This document shows positions 26,490 to 34,907 of a stretch of DNA of 64,000 nucleotides, in pieces. The notes beneath the pieces were generated by a model. That model saw only the letters and a list, made by a program, of their open reading frames with translations. It made no database searches and had not been told where the DNA came from. The DNA comes from an uncultured Chloroflexota bacterium (GTDB taxonomy: Bacteria > Chloroflexota > UBA11872), in NCBI GenBank assembly GCA_958296175.1, contig OY282448.1, positions 1,155,899-1,219,898 on the forward strand, given 5' to 3'. A program made the position numbers and the translations under genes. Within the stretch, counting starts at the first letter, position 1, and each line of letters opens with the position of its first letter.

Positions 26490-27710
26490 GTGGGTTTGCT
26501 AGGCTGGTCGAGTTCGTTGGGCTGGGCGTGGAGCGGCAGCGTGCAGATCCCTCGGGCGTATCAGGATGGGTTCGAGCGGGCGCGGGCGCTCGATGCCGGG
26601 TTGGCGGATCGGTACGTCGAGCACGTGGGGCGCGGCGATCCGGTGGCGGACGCGGTGATCGAGGAGCTGGCGTCGTATGACCAGCGGCGCGTGCATGGCT
26701 TCATTCAGGCAGCCATGGATCAGGACGCGGCGGCGCTGGTCGGCGCGCCGCGCCCATTGCGCGACTTCTTCGACCGCATCGAGACGCCGCCGGCGTGGTT
26801 CGAGCCGGACGCGGTGCTGCCCGGCTGCCGCGCGTTTCACAGCTACTCCGACCTGTTCGTCCCGGCGTTTTTCGTCGTCACCCTGCAAAACGCGGCCACG
26901 CTGATCAGCAAGGCCTTTTACATGACGGGGCGGGTCACGACCGAGGCGGGGCTGCGCCGCATCCGGCAGAACACCCGCCACTTCATTGAGATCATGCTGC
27001 CCGGGGCGCTGGATCGGCAGGGGGACGGCTGGAAGCTGTCGGTGCGCATTCGGCTGGTGCACGCGCAGGTGCGGCGGCTGCTGCGCACGTCGGGCGCGTG
27101 GGACGAGGACGAGTTCGGCATGCCGCTCAGCGCCGCGCACATGGGGCTGGCGTCCGCCAACTTTTCCGCCACGATGCTGTGGCAGGCGGGTCGGCTGGGA
27201 GCGCGGCTGGACGCCGAGGAGCGCGCCAGTTTCATGCACGTCTGGCGCTATGCATCGTGGCTGATCGGTACGCCCGAGGCGCTGCTGTTCGAGGGCGACG
27301 AGACCGCCACGCACGAGTTCTACCGCATCGCCAGCCGCTGCGAGCCGCCGCCCAATGACGAGTCGGCCACCATTGCCAAGGCTCTGGTGAGCGCCGTGCC
27401 CGTCATCGCCGGCGTGACCGATCCGGCCGAGCAGCAGGCCATGGAGAGCCACGTGTTTCGGGTCGCGCGCGCGCTGCTGGGCGGCGAGACGGCCGACCAG
27501 CTGGGGTTCCCCAGGCAACGCACGCGGGGGCTGCTGGCAACCATGCGCTGGCGGCGCGGGGTCTACCGGCAGCTGCATCGGCTGTCGCCGCGCATGGCGC
27601 AGAAGTGGCGGGGGAAGAACTTCGTCTTTCTGCTCGACGCGGCCATCCTGAGCGACCTGAGTTATCGGCTGCCGGACCAGTTGGAGGCCAGCAAAGCCAG
27701 GCCGTGGTAG
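26490..27710 (+). CDS. Oxygenase MpaB / latex-clearing-protein-like (DUF2236)
   Basis: Protein of 406 residues of the DUF2236/MpaB family, which includes haem-containing oxygenases acting on isoprenoid chains. Recognisable parts are FHSYSDLFVPAFFVVTLQNA, RRIRQNTRHFIEIMLPGAL and the conserved VRIRLVHAQVRRLL. The proposed GTG start follows a G-rich stretch; later starts are possible. Its stop codon overlaps the start of the sulfotransferase gene, so the two are translationally coupled. The substrate is unknown. Confidence 0.8.
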   Translation: MGLLGWSSSLGWAWSGSVQIPRAYQDGFERARALDAGLADRYVEHVGRGDPVADAVIEELASYDQRRVHGFIQAAMDQDAAALVGAPRPLRDFFDRIETPPAWFEPDAVLPGCRAFHSYSDLFVPAFFVVTLQNAATLISKAFYMTGRVTTEAGLRRIRQNTRHFIEIMLPGALDRQGDGWKLSVRIRLVHAQVRRLLRTSGAWDEDEFGMPLSAAHMGLASANFSATMLWQAGRLGARLDAEERASFMHVWRYASWLIGTPEALLFEGDETATHEFYRIASRCEPPPNDESATIAKALVSAVPVIAGVTDPAEQQAMESHVFRVARALLGGETADQLGFPRQRTRGLLATMRWRRGVYRQLHRLSPRMAQKWRGKNFVFLLDAAILSDLSYRLPDQLEASKARPW

Positions 27711-28759
27711 CCCGCCGCCGCGAGGTGCCGCCGTCGATCCCGCCGGTCATCGTGTTGAGCAGCGGCCGCTGCGGGTCGACCATGGTGTCGGACATTCTGA
27801 ACACCCATCCCGACGTGCTGAGCCTGTCCGAGTTCTTCAGTTATGTGGGCATACGCACGTTCTCGCCCCGGCGCGCGAGCGGCGAGCGCATGTGGGCCGC
27901 TCTCAGCCGGCAGCGCCGGCGCACCCGCCTGATGCTGCAGGGGAGCTACGAGGAGCTGGCCTATCCGGTAGACGACCCCGGCGCACGCTTCGACCGCCGC
28001 ACTGTGCCGCCGATCATGTGCGCCACGCTGCCGCACCTGACCCGCCAATACGAGGAGCTGTTCGACGAGCTGGCGCCGGTGGTCCGCGCACAGCCCAGGC
28101 AAGCGCCGGCCGACCACGTGCGGCAGCTCGCCGCCTGGCTGTGCGCACGCTTCGGCAGCCGTGTGTGGGTGGAGCGGTCGGGCGGGTCACTGCTGTTTGG
28201 GGGGCGGCTGCTGCAGGAGTTTCCCGACGCGCGGGTGATCCACGTCTACCGCGACGGGCGGGAGACGGCCATCTCTATGCAGCGGCATTACCTCTTCCGC
28301 ATGATCGTGGCCAGCATGTGGGCCATGCGGTCGTTCGGCTTCGACGCGCTGCGGTCCATGTCGTCTGGGAAGTATTGGGAGCGGATCATTCCTCTGTTGG
28401 AACCGCTGACCAGCGCGCTGGTGAACCCCGCGCGGCTGCCCTACGACAAGCTGACGCTGGCGGACTTCGGGGCGTTTTGGAACGGCATGATCGAACGGGG
28501 GGAGCGGATGTTCGGCCACTTCCCGCCCGACCGCCTGCTGCCCCTGCGCTTCGAAGACGTGCAGGCGGAGCCCGAGGCGCACATTCGGCGGCTGATCCGC
28601 TTCATCGACCCGGCGCTGGACGACGACGCCTGGGTGCGGCAGGCAAGCACGATTCCGAGGCCCACGCCGTCGAAGTTCGCCCAGCTGCCGGCCCACGAAC
28701 GCACGGCCGTCACCCAAGCCTGCCTCCCGGGCCTGGAACGCTTGGGTTACCAGATATGA
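27704..28759 (+). CDS. PAPS-dependent sulfotransferase family protein
   Basis: Protein of 351 residues with the 5'-phosphosulfate loop LSSGRCGSTMVSDIL near the N-terminus and the 3'-phosphate-binding region VIHVYRDGRETAISM. It belongs to the sulfotransferase_3 type, which acts on small molecules or carbohydrates. GTG at 27704 overlaps the oxygenase stop by seven bases. A longer in-frame start at 27605 would lie entirely within the oxygenase gene. The pair suggests oxidation followed by sulfation of one compound (inference). Confidence 0.85.
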   Translation: MVARRREVPPSIPPVIVLSSGRCGSTMVSDILNTHPDVLSLSEFFSYVGIRTFSPRRASGERMWAALSRQRRRTRLMLQGSYEELAYPVDDPGARFDRRTVPPIMCATLPHLTRQYEELFDELAPVVRAQPRQAPADHVRQLAAWLCARFGSRVWVERSGGSLLFGGRLLQEFPDARVIHVYRDGRETAISMQRHYLFRMIVASMWAMRSFGFDALRSMSSGKYWERIIPLLEPLTSALVNPARLPYDKLTLADFGAFWNGMIERGERMFGHFPPDRLLPLRFEDVQAEPEAHIRRLIRFIDPALDDDAWVRQASTIPRPTPSKFAQLPAHERTAVTQACLPGLERLGYQI

Positions 28760-28833
28760 GGCAATCGCCGCTTCACGGCTGCGAACTTAGAGGAGGCGAG
28801 TCCGGCGTTTCGCGGCGGCCGCGCGCGGCGCGG

Positions 28834-29301
28834 TCATCGCCGTTTCCGGCGCGGCCGCGCCGCGTGCGCCGCTTCGTGCGCCGCCATCAGCTGCGCGGGC
28901 GTCACCTTCGCCGCCGCTTCCCCAATCACGTCCAGCGCGGCGGCGTCCGCCCGTCGGAAGCGCACGCACGACTTGCCCATGTTCAGCTTCTTGCCGGTTG
29001 CCCGGTAGGCCTCCACGAACCAGGCGGCCAGCTCGGGCTGGGCGTACAGCCCATGCAAATACACCGAGATGTAGTTCTTCTGCGCCGCCAGCGCCGCCAC
29101 CGCCAGCGGCTGTTTGTTGTACGTGTCGGGAAACCGCGCCAGCGGAATCGCATAGCCGATCATCCCGTACTGCATCTGTTCCTCGAACCCGTCCGGCAGG
29201 TTCGCCAGCAGCACCTCGCGCACGCGCTGCACGTCGGCGCGCCGCGCAGGCGGCAGCTCCTCCAGATAGGCCGCCACCGTCGCCGCGCTGCTCGACACCA
29301 T
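28834..29301 (-). CDS. DUF1801 domain protein
   Basis: Protein of 155 residues with the DUF1801 pattern: VAAYLEELPP...VREVLLANLPDGFEEQMQYGMIGYAIPL, then KNYISVYLHGLY and GKSCVRFRRADA. The family is small and cytoplasmic, and its function is not established. GGGAGG stands nine bases before the ATG. A truncated second copy is at 26161-26331. It is convergent with the sulfotransferase gene and divergent from the mini-gene array. Confidence 0.88.
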   Translation of the reverse strand: MVSSSAATVAAYLEELPPARRADVQRVREVLLANLPDGFEEQMQYGMIGYAIPLARFPDTYNKQPLAVAALAAQKNYISVYLHGLYAQPELAAWFVEAYRATGKKLNMGKSCVRFRRADAAALDVIGEAAAKVTPAQLMAAHEAAHAARPRRKRR

Positions 29302-29460
29302 CGCTCACCGCCTCCCGCTCGTGTGCCTCGTGCTGGTTGACATGCATAGTATGCCAATGCTGGCTCAGGAGGCGCGGCGGTACCGGCGGACCGACGGAGG
29401 TTCCGTTCGGAAGCTACACTCCCTGGATGAACGACAACGAGTGAGTGAGGACGGTAAACA

Positions 29461-29598
29461 ATGATGAGTCAGTGGTTTGACTTACAGGCGTGTATCGTCA
29501 GCCTGCTTGCATCCTTTGCACCAATATCTCTCATGGTGTTTTGCATCGTGCAAGTGTGGGTTGTTTGGCGTCTTGCCCGCGCCAAGCTCGACCGCTAA
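29461..29598 (+). CDS. Small single-pass membrane protein 1 of a tandem triplet
   Basis: A 45-codon gene (MMSQWFDLQACIVSLL...) with one hydrophobic segment (about residues 11-35) and the C-terminal signature QVWVVWRLARAKLDR. GAGGA lies nine bases upstream of the first ATG. Its TAA overlaps the ATG of the next gene (TAATG). Codon use is less GC-rich than its surroundings. It shares the pattern P-x5-V-x4-QVWxVxR with the next two mini-genes, so all three appear to be paralogues. Function is unknown. Confidence 0.65.
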   Translation: MMSQWFDLQACIVSLLASFAPISLMVFCIVQVWVVWRLARAKLDR

Positions 29599-29747
29599 TG
29601 TTCCCGGAAGGTATTGCCCTCACCACCTGCTATATGCTGTGGGGTTCTGTCGAGGCTCTCAACGCCGCGGTGCCGTTCGTTATCGTTATTGTGACGGCAA
29701 TCCAAGTCTGGCTCGTGCGCCGCGCCCTCCGTCATGACGACCGCTAA
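29598..29747 (+). CDS. Small single-pass membrane protein 2 of a tandem triplet
   Basis: A 49-residue protein starting within the previous stop codon (TAATG) and ending in the same way over the next start. One hydrophobic stretch (about 21-40, VPFVIVIVTAI) is followed by QVWLVRRALRHDDR, nearly the same tail as the third protein (QVWLVRRAVSTRGR). There is no separate ribosome site, so translation by coupling from mini-gene 1 is likely. An in-frame upstream extension exists but lies inside mini-gene 1. Confidence 0.65.
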   Translation: MFPEGIALTTCYMLWGSVEALNAAVPFVIVIVTAIQVWLVRRALRHDDR

Positions 29748-29938
29748 TGCCTCCGCTTCTCGATAGCCCGGTGTCCGAGGAGATCGTGCGAGCGCTCGCG
29801 CGCGCGGGCTTTGCATGCTTCTTCATCGAAGGCTTCGTCGGAGTCGTCGTGGCCTCGGCAACGCCGTTCGTCACTGTCGTCGTGTGCGCGGCTCAGGTCT
29901 GGCTCGTACGCCGCGCCGTTTCGACCCGCGGCCGCTAG
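29747..29938 (+). CDS. Small single-pass membrane protein 3 of a tandem triplet
   Basis: A 63-residue protein, again starting at a TAATG overlap. It has a longer N-terminus (MPPLLDSPVSEEIVRAL) before one or two hydrophobic segments and the shared tail TPFVTVVVCAAQVWLVRRA. The conserved QVWLVRR directly after the membrane segment suggests a cytoplasmic juxtamembrane motif. It ends 43 bases before the stop of the convergent SDR gene. No family is recognised. Confidence 0.65.
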   Translation: MPPLLDSPVSEEIVRALARAGFACFFIEGFVGVVVASATPFVTVVVCAAQVWLVRRAVSTRGR

Positions 29939-29981
29939 GTCCGCGCCCGCCCGGCTCGACCCGACGCGGGCGCGGCGCCCC

Positions 29982-30743
29982 CTACAGCTGCAGCGCCATG
30001 GCCGTCGTCAGCGCGCCGTCCACGTACAGCACCTCGCCGCTGACGTAGGAGGCCTCGTCCGAGGCCAGATACACCACCGCCGCCGCAATCTCGCGCGGTT
30101 GCCCCACCCGCCGCATGGGGATGGCCGCCCCGATGGTGCTCGGGTTCAGGTTCTGGTCGGCGTAGCGGTCGACCTGGATAGCGCCCGGCGCGATGACGTT
30201 GCAGGTCACCCCATGCGGCGCCAGCGCCAGCGCCAGCGCGCGCGTGAACCCGTTGATTCCCGCCTTGGTCGCGGCGTAGATCACGTTGTGCGGCATGTGC
30301 ACGAAGCCGTGCACCGAGCTGATGTTGACGATGCGCCCCGCGCCGCGTTCCACCATGTGGCGGGCGGCGTCTTGGCTGGCCGTAATCATGGCCATCAGGT
30401 TGATGTTGAAGATGTCCTGCCAGCGCGCGGTTGCGCCTTCCAGAAACGGCTCGTCCAGCGTGAACCCGGCGTTGTTGACCAGGATGTCCAGCTGGCCGTA
30501 CCGCTCGATGGCGGCGCGCACCACGCCGCGCGCCGCGTCTGGGTCGCGGAAGTCCGCCGCCATGGTTTCGATCGCCGCGCCGCCGTCCCGCAGCTCGTCG
30601 CGCAGCGCCTCGGCGCCGGCCACGCTGTTGGACGCCGACACCAGCAGCCGGCACCCCTCCGCCGCCAACCGCCGCACGATGCCCGCGCCAATCCCCGTCC
30701 CGCCGCCGGTAACCACCGCCGCCCGCCCCTCGAGATCCCCCAT
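29982..30743 (-). CDS. Short-chain dehydrogenase/reductase (FabG-like)
   Basis: Classical SDR of 253 residues: TGGGTGIG cofactor motif at about 13-20, NNAG, catalytic Ser in NISSVHG and YAATK. The C-terminus YVSGEVLYVDGALTTAM is typical of oxidoreductases in this group. The substrate is unknown. The ATG at 30743 begins MGDLEGRAAVV; a longer reading upstream crosses atypical Arg/Pro-rich sequence. It is convergent with the mini-gene array. The 507-base gap after its start (30744-31250) contains an 8-base inverted repeat GCTGAGCG/CGCTCAGC but no gene that I can support. Confidence 0.9.
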   Translation of the reverse strand: MGDLEGRAAVVTGGGTGIGAGIVRRLAAEGCRLLVSASNSVAGAEALRDELRDGGAAIETMAADFRDPDAARGVVRAAIERYGQLDILVNNAGFTLDEPFLEGATARWQDIFNINLMAMITASQDAARHMVERGAGRIVNISSVHGFVHMPHNVIYAATKAGINGFTRALALALAPHGVTCNVIAPGAIQVDRYADQNLNPSTIGAAIPMRRVGQPREIAAAVVYLASDEASYVSGEVLYVDGALTTAMALQL

Positions 30744-31250
30744 GCCGCACCCGCTCAGTCCTGCCAGCCTCCCGCGCCCCGCATTCTGACACCGCCAGCC
30801 CAGCGGCGGACGGACGCAAACAAACGCGCAAGCCGCGGCCGAGCGCCGCCGACTGGCAGACCCGCGCCGCCAGCCGCGAGCATTGCGGCCATGCACGTGG
30901 ATTCCCGCGCCGCCGCGGCCGGGGCGCCCGCCCGTCGGGTTCGAGAACCGCAATGCCGAAGCCTTCGCGCTCCGCGGCCGCGGCTCCGTTCGGGACGACG
31001 TCCACCCGCTCGGTCGTTGGCCCGCTGCTCGCTGAGCGATTCGCTGGCCGGTCTCTAAGTACCGCCGCTCAGCGCCTCCTTCGACGACCTGGATACACTG
31101 CGGCGTAGACGAGTGCAATGTTCAGCTGGCGACGGCCGGGGCTGCGCATGCGCTGGCCGTGCACCCTGCGTTATTCGGGCCGCGCACGCCGGGTGAGAAA
31201 CCCGTGTCGTCGGCTGAACTCCGAACGGCTGACAAGCGCGTGGGGAGGCA

Positions 31251-32396
31251 ATGGCCGACGAGTCAGGCGGAGCGAAGCGCCCGGCGGCCGGCATAAGTGT
31301 CGTGCTGCCCTGCCTCGACGAAGCGGCCACCGTCGAAGCCTGCGTCTCCAAGGCGCTGCGCGGGATATCCCGCAGCGGGCGGCCCGGCGAAGTGGTGGTG
31401 GTCGACAACGGGTCGACCGACGGCTCCGACCACGCGGCGAAGCAGGCGGGCGCCCGTGTGGTGAGGGAACCGACGCCAGGCTACGGCGCGGCCCTGCGGC
31501 GTGGATTTGCCGCGGCGCGGCACGACGTCGTGGTGATGGCCGACGCCGACGATACCTACGACCTGGAAGACCTGGCGGCCGTGGCGGCGCCGCTCGCCGA
31601 CGGCGCAGACCTCGTGATTGCCAACCGGTTCGCCAATATCCGCGCCGGCGCCATGCCCTGGCTGCACCGCTGGGTCGGCGTCCCTGCCATCAACGCCTTG
31701 TTGCGCACGGTCTACGGGGTTCGGGTGTCCGACAGCCAAAGCGGCTACCGGGCGATGCGGCGGCGCGCGCTCGACCAGCTGGACCTGCGCTCGGATGGCA
31801 TGGAACTGGCGTCGGAGATGCTGATCAAAGCCCGTCGGCGGCGCTTGCGGGTTGCCGAGGTTCCTTCCTCGTACAGCGTGCGCCGGGGCGAGTCCAAGCT
31901 CCGCAGCCTGCGCGACGGATGGCGCCACCTGCGGCTGATCCTGCTGCTGGCGCCGTCCCTGGTATTTCTGGCGCCGGGCGTCTGTTTGCTGGCGCTGGGG
32001 CTGCTGACGTTCGCGGCCGCGTTTGCGCTGGGCGGCGCAATCCAGGTCGGCGGCCTGCGCTGGCAGCCGGTCTTCGCCGGCCCCATCTTTGTCGTTCTGG
32101 GCGCCAACGCTCTGGGCATGTGGCTCGTTGGCCAGGAGCGCCTGGCGCGCCGGGGAATCGCACGCCGGCACGCCGCGTGGCTGCCAAAGAAGCGCCGATT
32201 GGACGCCGCGCTTGCCGGCGGCGGGCTGGTTGCGCTCATCGGCCTGTGCATCGACCTGTTCCTGTTCGTCGTGTGGGTCGCCTCGCCATCGATACCGGTG
32301 CTGGCGCCGCAACTTGCGGCGTTGGCCCAAACGTTGATTATCGTCGGGGCCAATGCCGTGCTGCTCGGACTTCTGGGTGCATCGAGCGACATCTGA
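31251..32396 (+). CDS. Family 2 glycosyltransferase with C-terminal membrane helices
   Basis: Protein of 381 residues. The GT-A domain (1-230) shows ISVVLPCLDEAATVEACV, VVVVDNGSTDGS, the metal motif ADADDTYD near 96-103, and SDSQSGYRAM. About four hydrophobic helices follow in 230-375, so the enzyme is membrane-anchored and probably uses a polyprenyl-phosphate acceptor. GGGGAGG lies five bases upstream of the ATG. Neighbours give no pathway; envelope glycan or lipid glycosylation is inferred. It differs from the soluble GT2 at 16.0 kb and the one at 48.8 kb. Confidence 0.9.
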   Translation: MADESGGAKRPAAGISVVLPCLDEAATVEACVSKALRGISRSGRPGEVVVVDNGSTDGSDHAAKQAGARVVREPTPGYGAALRRGFAAARHDVVVMADADDTYDLEDLAAVAAPLADGADLVIANRFANIRAGAMPWLHRWVGVPAINALLRTVYGVRVSDSQSGYRAMRRRALDQLDLRSDGMELASEMLIKARRRRLRVAEVPSSYSVRRGESKLRSLRDGWRHLRLILLLAPSLVFLAPGVCLLALGLLTFAAAFALGGAIQVGGLRWQPVFAGPIFVVLGANALGMWLVGQERLARRGIARRHAAWLPKKRRLDAALAGGGLVALIGLCIDLFLFVVWVASPSIPVLAPQLAALAQTLIIVGANAVLLGLLGASSDI

Positions 32397-32579
32397 TCTG
32401 TTGGCGGCAACACCAGCCGTGCCGGCCGGCCCAGTTCTCGCGGCCGGGCCGATCGGCCCCGGCGTTCCCTACGGCCGCCGCAGGTCTGGCCGCGGCAACC
32501 TGCAATGCATTGCTGGTCTTTCAAGATAGAATAGACTTTCCAAATCTTTGTCCAATGAGTGAAGTGCTTTTCGAAGCCC

Positions 32580-33629
32580 TTAAGATCGATCATCAGAAAG
32601 CTCGCTAGCAACGCGCTTGTAGGCCAATTGGTAGATCGATGGATCGCGCTCGTACGCAAGACAGCGGCGTCCACGCCGTCTTGCGGCGACAACCGTCGTT
32701 GCGCTGCCGGCGAACGGATCAAAAACCAAGCCGTCTGCGCTGCTGAACAGATCGACAAACTGTTCCAGTAAGGCAACGGGCTTCTGCGTTGGATGAATTC
32801 GTTGCTGCGGTGATGGTGACTTGCATTGAAACACGTTATGAACGGCGTGCCCGTGGAAGGGTGTTCCTGGCCGTTTGCCAACTGCCAACGCCTCCCATGC
32901 ATTGATTGGCTTGAAGCGATGGTTGAATGGGACGGGATTTGTCTTATGCCAGACCAGCGTACCAACTGAGTTGAACCTGTGCCGTTTCAGGATATCCGTG
33001 TAGTCGCCGATCTGGGCTTGTGCGCAAAATATGACTGCCCAGCCCTTCACCTTCGGAAGCACGTGGTCCGTCCACTCAGCAGGGCAAACAGGTCCATCCC
33101 AGTCGCCGAAGTGCCCCCGAGGCATGATGAAGTCAGAGCCGTTATTCCGCAATCGTCTGGGAACTTGATTTTCGCACGTATACGCCGCGCTGATTCCATA
33201 GGGTGGATCGGTCAACAGCAAATCCACCGATTTGTCTGCCAAGGCGCGAGCGCCGGAAATCCCGTCGCCGAGGATAAACTCGAAGTTCCGTCCACGGAGA
33301 ACACCGGGTCTCGTTGACGATTTGCGCTTGGTGTCTCGATGAACAGCTGCGATGGTGGCTGCCATCTGGCTTGGATTATTCGCTTTACGCACATCACCAT
33401 TCCAACCAATCGACAAGTGCCCTATTGTTCTAGTCTCTTCTGCTGGGGATTTAATCGTCAGATCGATAACCCAGCTATCGCTCGAACTGTCATATGTTGG
33501 CTGGGCATGCATGATGTATCTTCGTTCGTCAGGAAGATGACGGGACACCCAGTCGTTTGCTGCCGCCTTGACAGTAATTCTCTGTTCAGCGGCGAGAGTT
33601 GGAGTCGTGCCCGTACGTACTGCGGACAT
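32580..33629 (-). CDS. DNA methyltransferase, beta-class N6-adenine/N4-cytosine type, with extra N-terminal domain
   Basis: Protein of 349 residues. Catalytic motif IV DPPYG (141-145) precedes the SAM motif I DPFAGSATTV (304-313), the beta-class order. The target-recognition region lies between them. Residues 1-100 form an unusual extra domain (DWVSRHLPDERRY..., WVIDLTIKSP..., IGHLSIGWNGDV) that I do not recognise. No restriction endonuclease is adjacent, so this is an orphan methylase. The gene and its surroundings (about 32.4-34.0 kb) are clearly less GC-rich than the rest, which suggests horizontal acquisition. The start lacks a good ribosome site. Confidence 0.85.
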   Translation of the reverse strand: MSAVRTGTTPTLAAEQRITVKAAANDWVSRHLPDERRYIMHAQPTYDSSSDSWVIDLTIKSPAEETRTIGHLSIGWNGDVRKANNPSQMAATIAAVHRDTKRKSSTRPGVLRGRNFEFILGDGISGARALADKSVDLLLTDPPYGISAAYTCENQVPRRLRNNGSDFIMPRGHFGDWDGPVCPAEWTDHVLPKVKGWAVIFCAQAQIGDYTDILKRHRFNSVGTLVWHKTNPVPFNHRFKPINAWEALAVGKRPGTPFHGHAVHNVFQCKSPSPQQRIHPTQKPVALLEQFVDLFSSADGLVFDPFAGSATTVVAARRRGRRCLAYERDPSIYQLAYKRVASELSDDRS

Positions 33630-34139
33630 CAGGCGACGACGCAGCGATGGCGCATCTGCTCACCTGCAGACCTGGGCGCCAGGCTGTGCAACATCACAGT
33701 GGCGCCAGTGCGACGGTCAGCGCGTGCTTCGATTCTTAAAGCTGTAGTCTCGTGCGTGACACCCTGACCATGGTGCCGGTCGCGACTGACATGCTTGCTT
33801 GTTTCTGCGCAGCCAAGGCGGCCGCGTGCAACTCTGCCGGGCTTGGCAAACGGTGCGGCGCTGCCGGTCCACGTCGCGCGGACGCTGTGCGCCGGATGAC
33901 ACGCCGAATTCTGCGGGATTTCGAGGTGCCGAGGCACCCTCATGCCTTGCAGCCCCTGTGATTCCGGTAGCCAGAGCATAGAGCGTCATTGCCGAAACGT
34001 GAAAGCCCAGGCTTGGCCCGCGTGCCAGAGTACTGGTTCGAGCCGAGAAGCGCTTGCCGCGGGCGATGTGCCATGCTCGGGGCGGCGGGGGTGCGCCGGG
34101 GGGAGGCGCGCTGCCTGCCGAGGGGTTGGAGGTGTTTGG
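33630..34139. other. Gene-free, lower-GC stretch
   Basis: About 510 bases between the methyltransferase and the isoaspartate methyltransferase. Short open frames are present on both strands, but none has a convincing ribosome site, codon pattern or recognisable domain. Base composition is mixed, lower in GC on the left and returning to the local average near 34.0 kb, so the right border of the acquired segment probably lies here. Confidence 0.4.
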
Positions 34140-34907
34140 ATGGGGCGGCGATGGGTTGGCTTGGCGCGCGCTGGGATGCTGGCGTTGGCGGCGCTGCTGC
34201 TGGCGGCCTGCGGTGCGCCGGCTGACGGAACGCCTTCCAGCGCCGAAACTCAGGGGTCCAGCGGCGTCGTTGCCGCCCGCCGCGAGCAGTTGATGCAAGA
34301 AATTCGCGAATCCGGCCTCGTCCAGTCCGAGCAGGTGCTAGAGGCGGTGGCCCGCGTCGACCGGCACCGCTTCGTGCGGGCGCACGACGTCGATCGGGCC
34401 TACCAGAATCGGCCGCTGCCCATCGGCCAGGGGCAGACCATCTCGCAGCCGCTGGTGGTGGCCATGATGACCGAGGCGCTGGGCGCGGCGGCCGGCGACC
34501 GGGTGTTGGAGGTCGGCACCGGCTCGGGCTACCAGGCCGCCGTGCTGGCCGAGCTGGGCGCGCTGGTCTACAGCGTGGAAATCATTCCCGACCTGGCGTC
34601 CTGGGCGGAGGAGAACCTGCGCGGCGCCGGGTACGACACCGTGCACCAGCGCACCGACGACGGCTATTTTGGCTGGGAGGACCACGCGCCGTTCGACGGA
34701 ATCATCGTCACGGCTGCGCCCGATCACGTGCCGCAGCCGCTGATTCGGCAGCTGAAGGTGGGCGGGCGGCTGATCGTGCCGGTTGGCCCGCCGGGGTTCT
34801 ATCAGACGCTCTGGAAGATCGAGCGGACGGCGGAGGGGGTGGTGTCGACCAACCTGGGCCCGGTGCGCTTCGTGCCGCTGACGGGCGACCGCGCCGAGGG
34901 CGCGTAG
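34140..34907 (+). CDS. Protein-L-isoaspartate O-methyltransferase with lipoprotein signal
   Basis: Protein of 255 residues. Residues 1-24 form a lipoprotein signal (MGRRW, hydrophobic core, lipobox LAAC with Cys24). The PCMT domain follows from about 45: RENxxRPLPIGQGQTISQP-like segment (90-104), SAM motif VLEVGTGSGYQ (122-132), GIIVTAAPDHVP and VPVGPPG. The enzyme repairs isoaspartyl residues using SAM. An exported form is surprising because SAM is cytoplasmic, although signal-bearing homologues are known from some Gram-negative genomes (from memory). GGAGG lies seven bases before the ATG. It overlaps the convergent gene downstream by 200 bases. Confidence 0.85.
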   Translation: MGRRWVGLARAGMLALAALLLAACGAPADGTPSSAETQGSSGVVAARREQLMQEIRESGLVQSEQVLEAVARVDRHRFVRAHDVDRAYQNRPLPIGQGQTISQPLVVAMMTEALGAAAGDRVLEVGTGSGYQAAVLAELGALVYSVEIIPDLASWAEENLRGAGYDTVHQRTDDGYFGWEDHAPFDGIIVTAAPDHVPQPLIRQLKVGGRLIVPVGPPGFYQTLWKIERTAEGVVSTNLGPVRFVPLTGDRAEGA

